From the NCBI RefSeq assembly GCF_000686125.1, contig NZ_JMMA01000002.1, positions 3,348,001-3,412,000 of the forward strand: a stretch of DNA of 64,000 nt, in the 5' to 3' direction. The translations under genes and the position numbers were made by a program. The DNA comes from Ruminococcus sp. NK3A76 (GTDB lineage: Bacteria > Bacillota > Clostridia > Oscillospirales > Ruminococcaceae). Each line of letters starts with the position of its first letter. Position 1 is the first letter of the stretch. Positions 42,715 through 50,901 of the stretch are shown here, one piece after another. Under the pieces are notes generated by a model, which saw only the letters and a program-made list of their open reading frames with translations, ran no database searches and had not been told where the DNA came from.

Positions 42715-45327
42715 TCAACTGTTTTTCAGCCGTTTTTTATCTTCGTACATTTCTTTATCTGCTCTTTTGAATACATCGAGCAGGCAGTTGTCTTTATTGG
42801 GTATATAATCTGCACTGCCGACGGCAATAACTACAAAGCCGTGCTGCTTATTGTATTCAACTTGCTCTCTTATTTGTTTTTTGAGCTGTACTCTGTTTTC
42901 GTAGTTGCTGTCTTTCACAATGCAGGCAAATTCATCTCCGCCTATCCTGAAAACGGGTGAATGTTTGAATGTTTTGCATATCAGCGATGAGCCTGAGCGT
43001 ATATATTTATCACCTTCGTCATGCCCGAAATTATCGTTTATCTTTTTCAGATCATTTAGGTCAAATACAAATACAGAAAAATCCTCACATATATTTTCTT
43101 TAATAAGAGCATTCATTTTCTTTTCTGTATTGCTATATGCAGATTTGTTCTTTACACCCGTAAGTGAGTCTTTGAAGAGCGCTGCTTTCATTTCGATCTC
43201 ACGGCGCTTCTGAGCGTCTATATCCGTAACGCCTATAAACACCGTGCCTTCGTTTTCATCTGTGCCTACTATGGTTTTCAGACGGTAGTATTTAAAAACA
43301 TCGCCCTTTTCGTATCTGTAATCAAAGCCGAAAAGCTCACCGTTATTGATCCGTTTAATGAACGACTCCTTGCTGAACATATCACGAAAAAGCGCACGGT
43401 CTTCTTCGTATATTATTCTGCCGCAGGCTTTTTGGCAGTCATTGAAAAAGTTTGTGCCCCTGTTCTTTAACGCAAAATCCTTGTCGGTCCTTTCACGCCG
43501 ATATTCGATGTAGCTGCCGTCTTTTGTATCTATGCAGTATATATACTGATAGTCATTAGCCATAGCAAGAGCGAGCCTTGTGTCGGTGAGGAGGTTGTTC
43601 AGGTTTTTGAGAATATCAAGAGTTCTCACCGCCGAGCTGAGCTGATATGTCGCAAGCTCAAGCTCATCAATAAACTCAGCGCTCTCCGGCTCAAACAGTG
43701 CTAACCCGTACTGTGTCTGAGCAGAAAAAAGGTCGGCTGCTATCAGTATCCTTGTGCGGTCTGATACGAGCTTTGGATTATCAAATACCTTGCAGGTGCT
43801 TATTTTCTGTTCACTCTCGGGTATATTAAAGCACTTGGCTCCATAGCAGAATGATTTGAAAAGCCATTTAACATCATCGGGGAATTCAGAGCCATTATAG
43901 TGTTCAACGGGCTTTTCGAGGATATAAAGATAACTTGTCACAGAGCCGATGTTGCAGAGCCTTTTTAGGATATCCGCATAGCTACCCTTCAGATTGCCGC
44001 CGAACATCAGCGAATCACGTATAAACAGGTTTTCAAGATGCGTGCGTTCGATATATCTTATCGGCATTGATTTAGACGATTGGTTAAAGGTGTTTTCAAT
44101 GGTGCTCAACAGCTTTTGTATATACGGCAGGTTTTCCTCCATACAATTTCTCAGAAGCCAGGTATACAGGCTTTCCCTAAGTGCATAAAGCTTGGAAGTT
44201 ACCTCGCCGAAGGTGCTGTCTTTGGGGAAGACACTCATTATCTTTTCGTAAGCGATGTTAACAGAATCATCAGATGCCGTGCTATCAAAAAACTCCTTTT
44301 CAAGAAAATCTATCAGCTCAGACAGCGGCTCGTATATGGTCATTGTTTCTTCATAAGAGCCTGTTCTGTCCGATATGTATTCCTTCAGATTATTCTTTAT
44401 TGAGTCAGTACCACCCATAAAGAGCATTTTCGGGGTCTTGATAAAGCGTTTATCCTCAAAGCAGGATTCTCTTGGTATAAATCTTGTTTCGACAAGGTGA
44501 CGCTTGTCTTCTATGCCGTTGAGATAATTATATGCCTTTTCAACAGCCACGCTGCCAAGCAAAAAAGCATCAGCCCGTACTGTTGCAAGCGGAGGGTTCA
44601 GGTCTTTTGCAAACGGAAGGTCGTCAAAGCCTATTATGGCAATATCCCTTCCGACAGTTTTGCTGCACTCCTTGACAGCATTATATACGACAGATGCGAT
44701 TATGTCATTTATACATATCACCGCATCTATCTCGGGATTGTCCTCAAGCAGTTTTTTTGCTTCGTTTATACAATCGTATGACATATCGCAATACATAAGA
44801 TAGCTTTCCTTGAAAACAAGACCGTTCTTTTCAAGTCCTTTTCTGTAAGCGATGTACCTTTCAGTGCATTCGCTGTTTTCAGACCTGCCTGCCATTATGC
44901 CGATATGCTTTCGGTTATGCTGCGCAAGATAGTCTACCGCAGAAATAATACCTGAGCCATTGTCAAATTCAAGACAGTCATATCCCTCGACATCAGATGC
45001 AACGCATAAAACCGGTGTATCGGAAAAGCTGTCGAGAAATCTCTTTTTTTGCTCATTGTCATACGCATATGCAATAGTACCGACGGGTGCTATGATATAA
45101 TCAAAACGGGCTTTGGCGGCGTAATTAAACAGAACATTGTACTGGTATTCATAATATGCTTCAAAACCGTCATTGATATGCTGTATACCGAGATATTTTC
45201 CGGGTATAACGGTAAGGTCTGTTTCAAGACGCTTTGCCGCAGAAACTGCGCCCTTCACGAACTCGTTTGAGAATGCATCTGTAAGTGTAGCTGCAAGCAG
45301 CCCGATATGAGGTCTTATTCTATTCAT
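42715..45327 (-). CDS. LacI-type sugar-sensor domain fused to GGDEF diguanylate cyclase
   Basis: 870 residues from the ATG at 45327 (CGGAGAACT upstream). Residues 1-300 form a periplasmic-binding-protein-like domain of LacI type (HIGLLAATLTDAFSNEFVKG and DIAIIGFDDLPFAKDLNPPL) but without the DNA-binding headpiece and without a signal peptide, so it is cytoplasmic. A long helical/PAS-like middle follows. The last 170 residues are a GGDEF domain with intact RIGGDEFACI, and LTGVKNKSAY and DLNDLKKINDNFGHDEGD upstream of it. An RxxD inhibitory site is not seen at its usual place. It probably makes c-di-GMP in response to a sugar. It converges on the importer operon. Confidence 0.9.
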   Translation of the reverse strand: MNRIRPHIGLLAATLTDAFSNEFVKGAVSAAKRLETDLTVIPGKYLGIQHINDGFEAYYEYQYNVLFNYAAKARFDYIIAPVGTIAYAYDNEQKKRFLDSFSDTPVLCVASDVEGYDCLEFDNGSGIISAVDYLAQHNRKHIGIMAGRSENSECTERYIAYRKGLEKNGLVFKESYLMYCDMSYDCINEAKKLLEDNPEIDAVICINDIIASVVYNAVKECSKTVGRDIAIIGFDDLPFAKDLNPPLATVRADAFLLGSVAVEKAYNYLNGIEDKRHLVETRFIPRESCFEDKRFIKTPKMLFMGGTDSIKNNLKEYISDRTGSYEETMTIYEPLSELIDFLEKEFFDSTASDDSVNIAYEKIMSVFPKDSTFGEVTSKLYALRESLYTWLLRNCMEENLPYIQKLLSTIENTFNQSSKSMPIRYIERTHLENLFIRDSLMFGGNLKGSYADILKRLCNIGSVTSYLYILEKPVEHYNGSEFPDDVKWLFKSFCYGAKCFNIPESEQKISTCKVFDNPKLVSDRTRILIAADLFSAQTQYGLALFEPESAEFIDELELATYQLSSAVRTLDILKNLNNLLTDTRLALAMANDYQYIYCIDTKDGSYIEYRRERTDKDFALKNRGTNFFNDCQKACGRIIYEEDRALFRDMFSKESFIKRINNGELFGFDYRYEKGDVFKYYRLKTIVGTDENEGTVFIGVTDIDAQKRREIEMKAALFKDSLTGVKNKSAYSNTEKKMNALIKENICEDFSVFVFDLNDLKKINDNFGHDEGDKYIRSGSSLICKTFKHSPVFRIGGDEFACIVKDSNYENRVQLKKQIREQVEYNKQHGFVVIAVGSADYIPNKDNCLLDVFKRADKEMYEDKKRLKNS

Positions 45328-45715
45328 GATAGTTCTCCGTTTTGTTGCTATGATCATAAAAGCAGTTAAAAAACGGTTTTATGTTTTTACTTTCGAGTGC
45401 ATATTCAAAGTTGGTCAGTATATAGCTTTCATCGTTGATCATCATAACACAAAGATCCTTTTTTCAGTATTCTTTTTAACAAAGTCAGCGCTTGTTTTAG
45501 CTGTATGTTTCTAAATTATTATACCACATTTTTATAGTTTTTTCAATATAATTTAGGTATATATTTCATGTATATCTATTATTCCAATGCAGTGCATTGC
45601 ATCTTCAAGAAGAAAGCAGATTGCTACATAAGGCAATAAACAACAAGAGATTAGCCGATTTTGGGCTAATCTCTATGTCAGACTACTACACCGAAAGGTG
45701 TGTTACTTGTTAAGT
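45328..45715. other. gene-free stretch
   Basis: I see no gene. A hairpin, AGAGATTAGCC / GGGCTAATCTCT, lies at 45647-45674 and could be part of the decayed intron that follows or a terminator. Confidence 0.5.
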
Positions 45716-45792
45716 TGGTTGAACTGCCGTGTACCGAGCGGTACGCACGGTGATGTGAGAGGTCGGCGGCTCATTGCCGCCTCCTACTCGAT
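45716..45792 (+). mobile_element. 3'-end remnant of a group II intron (domains V-VI)
   Basis: The sequence GCCGTGTACCGAGCGGTACG followed by CACGGTGATGTGAGAGG folds as a domain V-like hairpin. GGCGGCTCATTGCCGCC then TCCTACTCGAT fits domain VI with the branch-point A and the intron 3' end. These are recognisable bacterial group II intron termini. No reverse transcriptase/maturase ORF or 5' domains are present upstream, so the intron is a relic. Confidence 0.6.
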
Positions 45793-45807
45793 TATATGAT
45801 TTTAATA

Positions 45808-45836
45808 TTGACACCTCCCTCAAAATATAGTATAAT
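45808..45836 (+). promoter_or_regulatory. consensus promoter of the Cas12a-type mini-array
   Basis: TTGACA (45808-45813), exactly 17 bp, TATAAT (45831-45836). Transcription should begin near 45843, about 10 nt before the first CRISPR repeat. Confidence 0.8.
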
Positions 45837-45853
45837 AATCATGAAAACCATAA

Positions 45854-45952
45854 GATAAATAATCCCTTATAATTTCTACTATTGTAGATGAGTAGTGTAA
45901 AATTATAGGAAACTAAGATAAGTAATCCTTCATGATTTCTATGGAAGAATAA
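45854..45952 (+). CRISPR. orphan type V-A (Cas12a) mini-array: one repeat, one spacer, degenerate terminal repeat
   Basis: A 36-bp repeat (45854-45889) ends in AATTTCTACTATTGTAGAT, the exact Cas12a crRNA handle (stem TCTAC/GTAGA, loop TATT). A 27-bp spacer (45890-45916) follows. A second repeat (45917-45952) begins GATAAGTAATCC. Over its first 25 bases it differs from repeat 1 at four positions, then loses the handle, as terminal repeats commonly do. Repeat-spacer period is 63 bp, right for Cas12a. No cas12a, cas1, cas2 or cas4 gene is in the window. It could be a relic, or a stand-alone crRNA served by a Cas12a encoded elsewhere. Confidence 0.8.
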
Positions 45953-46104
45953 CTTACGAAACATCACTATCAATAAGTATAGGGTAGTACAGAATCATCT
46001 GTTTATAAGTACCTTACATCTAATAATCAACGAGATCTATGAACTAAAGAGCGAAGAAATAGACGGGATTACGCTGTTTAGTATAGCAAAGAGCTTTGAT
46101 TAAA

Positions 46105-46140
46105 AATGAGCCGACCTCACAAGAAATCGGCTCATTTTTT
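46105..46140 (+). terminator. terminator downstream of the mini-array region
   Basis: Perfect AATGAGCCGA / TCGGCTCATT stem followed by a T run. Between the array and this hairpin a short frame (ISTLHLIINEIYELKSEEID, then GITLFSIAKSFD, stop at about 46102) may be a gene tail; I cannot name it. Confidence 0.75.
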
Positions 46141-46298
46141 AACGGAACACGCCCATAACTTTGGGACTTATTTGGGCCTTATTACCCCAAAAAGATACTA
46201 AAAGCCGCATTAAGCCGTTTTGCTTAGCTTGCTTTGAAATGTCGTAAAATAGGGCTTTAGCGGGATTGGTAAAAAGTTGTAAAAGAACATTTGTGCGA

Positions 46299-46321
46299 TT
46301 CAAGTTCCATTTGCCGCACCA
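46299..46321 (+). repeat. attachment-site copy B (identical to 27194-27216)
   Basis: The same 23-bp tRNA-3'-end-like core in the same orientation, followed as at copy A by a terminator (AAAAGCTCGTAAAC / GTTTACGAGCTTTTTT, 46325-46359) and then a minus-strand integrase remnant. The pair brackets about 19.1 kb. Confidence 0.7.
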
Positions 46322-46378
46322 CCCAAAAGCTCGTAAACACGGCGTTTACGAGCTTTTTTCATGCCCAAAAACATAGCC

Positions 46379-46418
46379 TGTCCATTAACTGTCCATTATT
46401 GTAACTTGGCTGTCCATT
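46379..46418 (+). repeat. three TGTCCATT repeats next to the integrase remnant
   Basis: TGTCCATT occurs at 46379-46386, 46390-46397 and 46411-46418. Single related copies lie near the other element ends (about 16686, 27067 and 7834). The spacing and place beside an integrase gene end fit arm-type integrase binding sites; this is inference. Confidence 0.4.
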
Positions 46419-46440
46419 GTGTGACCTGATGTAAGTTTAT

Positions 46441-46890
46441 TCAGCTTGCATCGGGCTTTTTCTTTTTAAAGTCAAGCACATTTGCGATAGCATCACCAGC
46501 CCTCGCCTGCGCCTGCTGAAAGGTATGGCAGTAAATAGAAGTCGTTGTTCCGATAACACTATGTCCTAACGCACTCGACACAGCCGCAGGGTCAACGCCC
46601 TCGTTGATGAGGGAGCTGGCGTAGAAGTGTCGCAGGGAGTGTATGTCGCAGAATTTGAAATCGTGACTCTCGCAAAACCTCTTGAACCAAATGTACGGCG
46701 TGGTGTGATACATCGGTAAGCCGTTCTCCTGCACAAAAAGTCTGTCGGTGTCCGTCCACTTGCTGCCAATAAGCGCCCTGAAAGCGTCCTGCTCTGACTT
46801 GTAGCTTTTCAGCAAGTCCATTACATGGTCGGGAAATTTAAGTGAGCGCTGCGACTTTTTCGTTTTTGTAGTGTCGGTGTAGGTGCCTTT
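46441..46890 (-). pseudogene. tyrosine integrase C-terminal half, fused in frame to a metallophosphoesterase fragment
   Basis: The last ~150 residues of the open frame 47196-46441 are an integrase catalytic domain: KTKKSQRSLKFPDHVMDLLK, HSLRHFYASSLINEGVDPAA, ALGHSVIGTTTSIYCHTF. The HxxR, His and Tyr are present, but the first catalytic Arg and the DNA-binding domains are missing. The first ~100 residues of the same frame come from a metallophosphoesterase, so a deletion joined the two genes. Not a functional recombinase. Confidence 0.8.
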
Positions 46891-47867
46891 GCGCTCGCCG
46901 AGAGAGCTGTCCTTCCTGCCGACCACATAGAAGCTGTTGTCTACAAGCTCATATTCGTCTGAGAGAATGTGAATTCCGTTGTCATGCAAAGCTTGTTCAA
47001 GCTCTGCGGCTGTAAAATCACGGCTGTTCATAAAGCCCTCGTCATGATTTCCGTAGGAATACCACACGCCGTATTTTACATTCATTTTGCCGAGTGCTTC
47101 GCAGGCTCTCAGCATATCTACCTTCTTTGACCAGTCATCAACGAAATCTCCGGGGATAAGCACAATGTCGGGGCGCTGTTCCTCGATAGTTTTCATATGC
47201 TACGCAAAGCCCTCGCCGTCAAAGGTGGTGCTCATGTGGCTGTCGGCAAACATTGCTATTTTCAGGCTGACGGGCTTTTCGGTTTCAAGGCTGTAATCAG
47301 TCTGCCAGACGTGGTGAAGAAGATAATATCCGACCGCAAGGTAGATGACCGATGTCCCTATCGCGAGCCACCCCTGCCAGTAGACTGCTGTCTCCCTGCC
47401 CGTGAAATGCCTGACTATTCGCATTATCCCGCCAAAGGCAAGAAAGAACAAGACCTCGTGAAGAAAAACAACTGCCGCATTTACGGGCGACATCGCAAGT
47501 GATACTATCAGGGCAACACCGCACAAAGACCGCCTGAAGGCTTTGTACGCAACTTACTTGCATCTTTTCCGTCATATTACACATTTTTCCCTTGAAATAC
47601 GGTAGTATTCCTTCGGAAAATCTGTGCAATCTGACGAAAAAGCTGACTGCGCAATTTGCGCACAATCTTCGTGCGGTGTTGCCTCAGAAAAACTAATGCG
47701 ATGCACGCAAGTGACAATACATTTTTCAGCCATTTCCTGTCTCCTGCAAGCGCCTTGATACCTCCAAAGCGCCCAACAGCGATCACCATATATACAACTC
47801 CCGTGATGAGTGCTGCAGCTATAACACCGAGAATAATGAGCCACATTATGCTTGCTTGTCTTGTCAT
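46885..47867 (-). pseudogene. membrane metallophosphoesterase gene, broken by MITE, nonsense codon and 3' deletion
   Basis: Starts at the ATG 47867 (GAGGTGATAAAA upstream). The N terminus has a membrane segment (WLIILGVIAAALITGVVYMV) and then reads ACIALVFL, where a 172-bp MITE intrudes (47512-47683). After it the frame resumes IVSLAMSPVNAAVVFLHEV with more membrane segments, then the phosphoesterase motifs KIAMFADSH, IPGDFVDD and YGNHD. Between the first two motifs is an in-frame TAG (about 47199). The 3' part is replaced by integrase sequence near 46890. Once a YkuE-type calcineurin-like enzyme; now three independent lesions. Confidence 0.8.
47512..47683. mobile_element. MITE copy 1 (172 bp), inserted in the metallophosphoesterase gene
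   Basis: Terminal inverted repeats GGCAACACCGC / GCGGTGTTGCC, flanked by the 4-bp duplication TCAG (47508-47511 and 47684-47687). Removing the element and one TCAG rejoins the gene as ALVFL-IVSLAMSP with no frame change, direct evidence of insertion. It is nearly identical to copy 3 (63773-63944) in the same orientation. No transposase; it must be moved in trans. Confidence 0.85.
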
Positions 47868-47975
47868 TTTTATCACCTCGTTAAAAATCCGCCTTGTGTT
47901 TCTACAATAATTGTAGCACACAAAGCGGTGTAAGTCTAATTGAAATATTAAATAACCGATAGAAATATTTAATCG

Positions 47976-48860
47976 CTATACTTTAAGGTCGCTGTTCTCG
48001 TAGGTCTGTTGAACGAGCTTTACAAAGTCATGTACGAATTTCCGGCTCTCCGACTTGTGGGTATAAAGGGCGCAGGGCATTTTCTCCTGACAGTCAAAGG
48101 GTATCCACACAAACTCGCCGGTGTGGTCATTGAGGAATCCCGGTGACAGGCAGATGCCACGCTCGGACGCCACATTTGTCAAAGTGGTGTTGTGGTCGGG
48201 GCTGTTGAAATAGCTGATATTGCCGCCTGCGATAAGGCGCTGCTGTACGGCTTTCAGCTCGGGCGGTGAGGTATTGCCAACCATTAAATTCCGCCCCGAG
48301 AGGTCGCTTTCACGGATCAGCCGCTTGCGTGAGAGCATATCATTTTTCTTGCAGATAAGGTAAATGCCGCTGTCGAAAAGGTGGTGTTTTTTTACGTCAT
48401 GGATTCGTTTCATATTGTGTTCGAGGGAGAACGTCACGTCCATTTCGCCTGCAAAAAATCGCTCTAAGTAGCCCGAATAAATAAAGTAAGGCGTGACGGA
48501 AATATCGGGGTAGACCTTTGCAAACTCCATAATTATCTGCGGCAGATAATAAAGTGCAGACCGCACTGGCATACAGATGTTGATGTTGCCCTTGTACTTT
48601 GAGCTGAAATTCTGCCCGTTTTCTATCGCCTTGTTCAGCTCAGTCAGCACACTTCTTATTGTCACGATAAACTGCTCTCCTGCGGGCGTGAGCGCTGCGC
48701 CCTTGCCCGAACGTGCGAATATCTCAAAGCCGATCTCCTCCTCTAACAGCTTGATCTGATAGGTCAGTGTGGGCTGGGAGATAAAGAGGTTTTCAGCCGC
48801 ACGGTTGAAATTCTGCGTCCGTGCAAGCTCGGCGGCATAGGTAAGCTGCTTTGTGGTAAT
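47976..48860 (-). CDS. LysR-family transcriptional regulator (apparent ATT start)
   Basis: 294 residues if initiated at ATT 48860. The N-terminal HTH is complete: TYAAELARTRNFNRAAENLF, ISQPTLTYQIKLLEEEIG, then LTPAGEQF. The effector-binding domain follows (PVRSALYYLPQIIMEFAKVY). The frame upstream of the internal GTG at 48665 encodes the whole HTH, so translation must begin earlier; GAGGTG lies 5 nt before the ATT and no in-frame ATG, GTG or TTG is near. It diverges from the aldo/keto reductase genes and likely controls them. Confidence 0.85.
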   Translation of the reverse strand: MTTKQLTYAAELARTQNFNRAAENLFISQPTLTYQIKLLEEEIGFEIFARSGKGAALTPAGEQFIVTIRSVLTELNKAIENGQNFSSKYKGNINICMPVRSALYYLPQIIMEFAKVYPDISVTPYFIYSGYLERFFAGEMDVTFSLEHNMKRIHDVKKHHLFDSGIYLICKKNDMLSRKRLIRESDLSGRNLMVGNTSPPELKAVQQRLIAGGNISYFNSPDHNTTLTNVASERGICLSPGFLNDHTGEFVWIPFDCQEKMPCALYTHKSESRKFVHDFVKLVQQTYENSDLKV

Positions 48861-48972
48861 GGTATCACCTCAATTTAATTTTTCTATCGGTTATAGGATT
48901 ATTCTATTGGACTATTTCATTATAGCATGATATAATGAAAATGTAAAGAAAAACTTTTATGAGGTGATCTGT

Positions 48973-49818
48973 ATGACAAATTTCAACCTGAACGATAACA
49001 CAACAATTCCCGCAACAGGCTTCGGCGTATTCATGGTACCAAACAACGGTCCGACTGAGGAAGCTGTCACGACTGCTCTCAAAGAGGGCTACCGCCTGAT
49101 CGACACGGCGGCGGCATATCAGAACGAGAGCGATGTGGGCAAGGCTGTGAAAAAGTCGGGTATTCCCCGTGAGGAGATCTATGTGACCTCAAAGCTGTGG
49201 CTTCAGGACTACGGCTATGAGGCGGCGAAAAAGGCGACCGACACCTCGATTTCAAAGCTGGGGCTTGATTACATGGACTTGTATCTGCTCCACCAGCCCT
49301 ACGGCGACACGGCAGGTGCGTGGAAGGCTCTTGAAGAAGCGGTCAGGGCAGGCAAGATACGTTCGATCGGAGTGAGCAACCACACGGTCAAATTCCTTGA
49401 CAAGCTGCTGCCGAAAATGGAGATACTGCCCGTTGTCAACCAAATGGAGTGCAATCCGTATTTCCAGCAGAAAGAGCTGCGCGAGTATCTTGCAAAGTAC
49501 AATATCCGCATGGAGGCATGGTATCCGCTCGGCCACGCAAACCGCAAGCTGCTGACCGACAAGGTGCTTGTGGGGCTTGCAGAAAAGTACGGCAAATCAG
49601 TCGCACAGATCATTCTTCGCTGGCATTATCAGGAGGGCATCATCGCACTGCCGAAAGCGACTTCTATTGAACATATCCGTGACAACATCAGCATTTTTGA
49701 TTTTGAACTTAGTGACGAGGATATGACTGCGATCCGTGGGCTCGACAAGGGCAAGGGAACCCATGACCCCGATAATTTGTCGAATGCGGTGACGCTTGGA
49801 ATGTATAAAATTCACTGA
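48973..49818 (+). CDS. aldo/keto reductase
   Basis: 281 residues, ATG behind GAGGTGATCTGT. NAD(P)H-dependent carbonyl reductase of the AKR barrel family: catalytic Asp and Tyr in LIDTAAAYQNE, Lys in VTSKLWLQDYG, His in YLLHQPYGD; cofactor segment near VVNQMECNPYFQ and LPKATSIEHIRDN. It is first in a run of redox genes divergent from the LysR gene. The substrate is unknown. It is closely similar in motif sequence to the enzyme encoded at 56177, suggesting duplication of the module. Confidence 0.92.
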   Translation: MTNFNLNDNTTIPATGFGVFMVPNNGPTEEAVTTALKEGYRLIDTAAAYQNESDVGKAVKKSGIPREEIYVTSKLWLQDYGYEAAKKATDTSISKLGLDYMDLYLLHQPYGDTAGAWKALEEAVRAGKIRSIGVSNHTVKFLDKLLPKMEILPVVNQMECNPYFQQKELREYLAKYNIRMEAWYPLGHANRKLLTDKVLVGLAEKYGKSVAQIILRWHYQEGIIALPKATSIEHIRDNISIFDFELSDEDMTAIRGLDKGKGTHDPDNLSNAVTLGMYKIH

Positions 49819-49827
49819 GGTGAGAGT

Positions 49828-50889
49828 ATGAAAATATTAAAGTGCATTATGCCCATTATGATATGTGCAGCACTCGCTTCCTGCGGTGCAACCGACAGCA
49901 GTTCTGTTTCAACAACTGATAATACGACCGCAGAAGTTTCCACAACTGCTGTAACATCAGCCAAAACAGAGGTTGAAGTCAATTCAGAAGAAACTGACGA
50001 AGCAACAGTATCACAGCAGGAAAATCAACCGAATGAAACGGACAATTCGGGCTATCCCGAATTTGATTTCGACACGAAAACCGTCACTCTCAACAGCGGC
50101 TATGAAATGCCGATACTGGGGATCGGCTGCTTTTCTCTCTCGGACGAGGAGGCGGAGAACTCAGTCTACTGGGCGCTTTCTGACGGTTATCGGCTTATCG
50201 ACACAGCCTGTATTTACGGCAATGAGGAGGCGGTCGGACGTGGTATTCAGCGAGCCATAGATGATGGCATCGTCACCCGTGATGAGATATTCGTCACCAC
50301 GAAGATGTGGACCGATGACTATGATGACGGTGAAGCTGCGGTGCAGGCTTCCCTCGACAGGCTGGGGCTTGATTACATTGACCTGATGATACTTCACCAC
50401 TCCCAGCCCGAGAACGATGTGCAGGCTTATCAGGCTATGGAAAAGGCGGTCGGCGAGGGTAAGCTGCGAAGTATCGGGCTTTCCAATTACTATAAGCCGG
50501 AGGACTTTGACAGGCTTGTAAATGCCACGACGATCAAGCCGGCACTATTACAAAATGAAACCCACCCCTACCACCAGAGCAAGGAAATGCAGTCGCATAT
50601 CGCACAGTACGGAACGGTGCTTGAATCCTGGTTTCCGCTTGGCGGACGCAGCAACACGCAGACGCTTTTCGATGATCCGACTATCTCGGCTATCGCAGCG
50701 GCTCACGGCAAGACCTCTGCACAGATCATTCTGCGCTGGCACTTGCAGGCTGGGAATATTGCGATACCCGGCAGCAGCAACCCCGACCACATTCAGGAAA
50801 ACTGCGAGATATTTGACTTTGAGCTAAGTGCTGACGAAATGGCACAGCTTACGGCAATTGATAAAAATGAACGCTTTGCGGACTATTAA
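49828..50889 (+). CDS. lipoprotein-type aldo/keto reductase
   Basis: 353 residues. It begins with a lipoprotein signal: hydrophobic IMPIMICAALASC, with Cys19 as the modification site. A Thr/Ser/Glu-rich linker (about 20-75) follows, then a complete AKR domain (LNSGYEMPILGIGCFSLS; LIDTACIYGNEEA; FVTTKMWTDDYDD; LMILHHSQPEND). Catalytic Asp, Tyr, Lys and His all appear present. AKRs are normally cytoplasmic because they need NAD(P)H, so an exported, lipid-anchored form is unusual. It is 9 bp after the preceding AKR gene and in the same operon. Confidence 0.88.
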   Translation: MKILKCIMPIMICAALASCGATDSSSVSTTDNTTAEVSTTAVTSAKTEVEVNSEETDEATVSQQENQPNETDNSGYPEFDFDTKTVTLNSGYEMPILGIGCFSLSDEEAENSVYWALSDGYRLIDTACIYGNEEAVGRGIQRAIDDGIVTRDEIFVTTKMWTDDYDDGEAAVQASLDRLGLDYIDLMILHHSQPENDVQAYQAMEKAVGEGKLRSIGLSNYYKPEDFDRLVNATTIKPALLQNETHPYHQSKEMQSHIAQYGTVLESWFPLGGRSNTQTLFDDPTISAIAAAHGKTSAQIILRWHLQAGNIAIPGSSNPDHIQENCEIFDFELSADEMAQLTAIDKNERFADY

Positions 50890-50901
50890 GGAGGAATCTT
50901 T

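Noticed and set aside
47297-47665. Open frames of about 90-120 codons across MITE copies 1 and 3 (MCANCAVSFFVRLHRFSEG type)
   Set aside because: They begin and end inside or just outside the MITE and differ at their ends according to flank; no ribosome site. Treated as part of the element, with the shared frame noted as a finding only.
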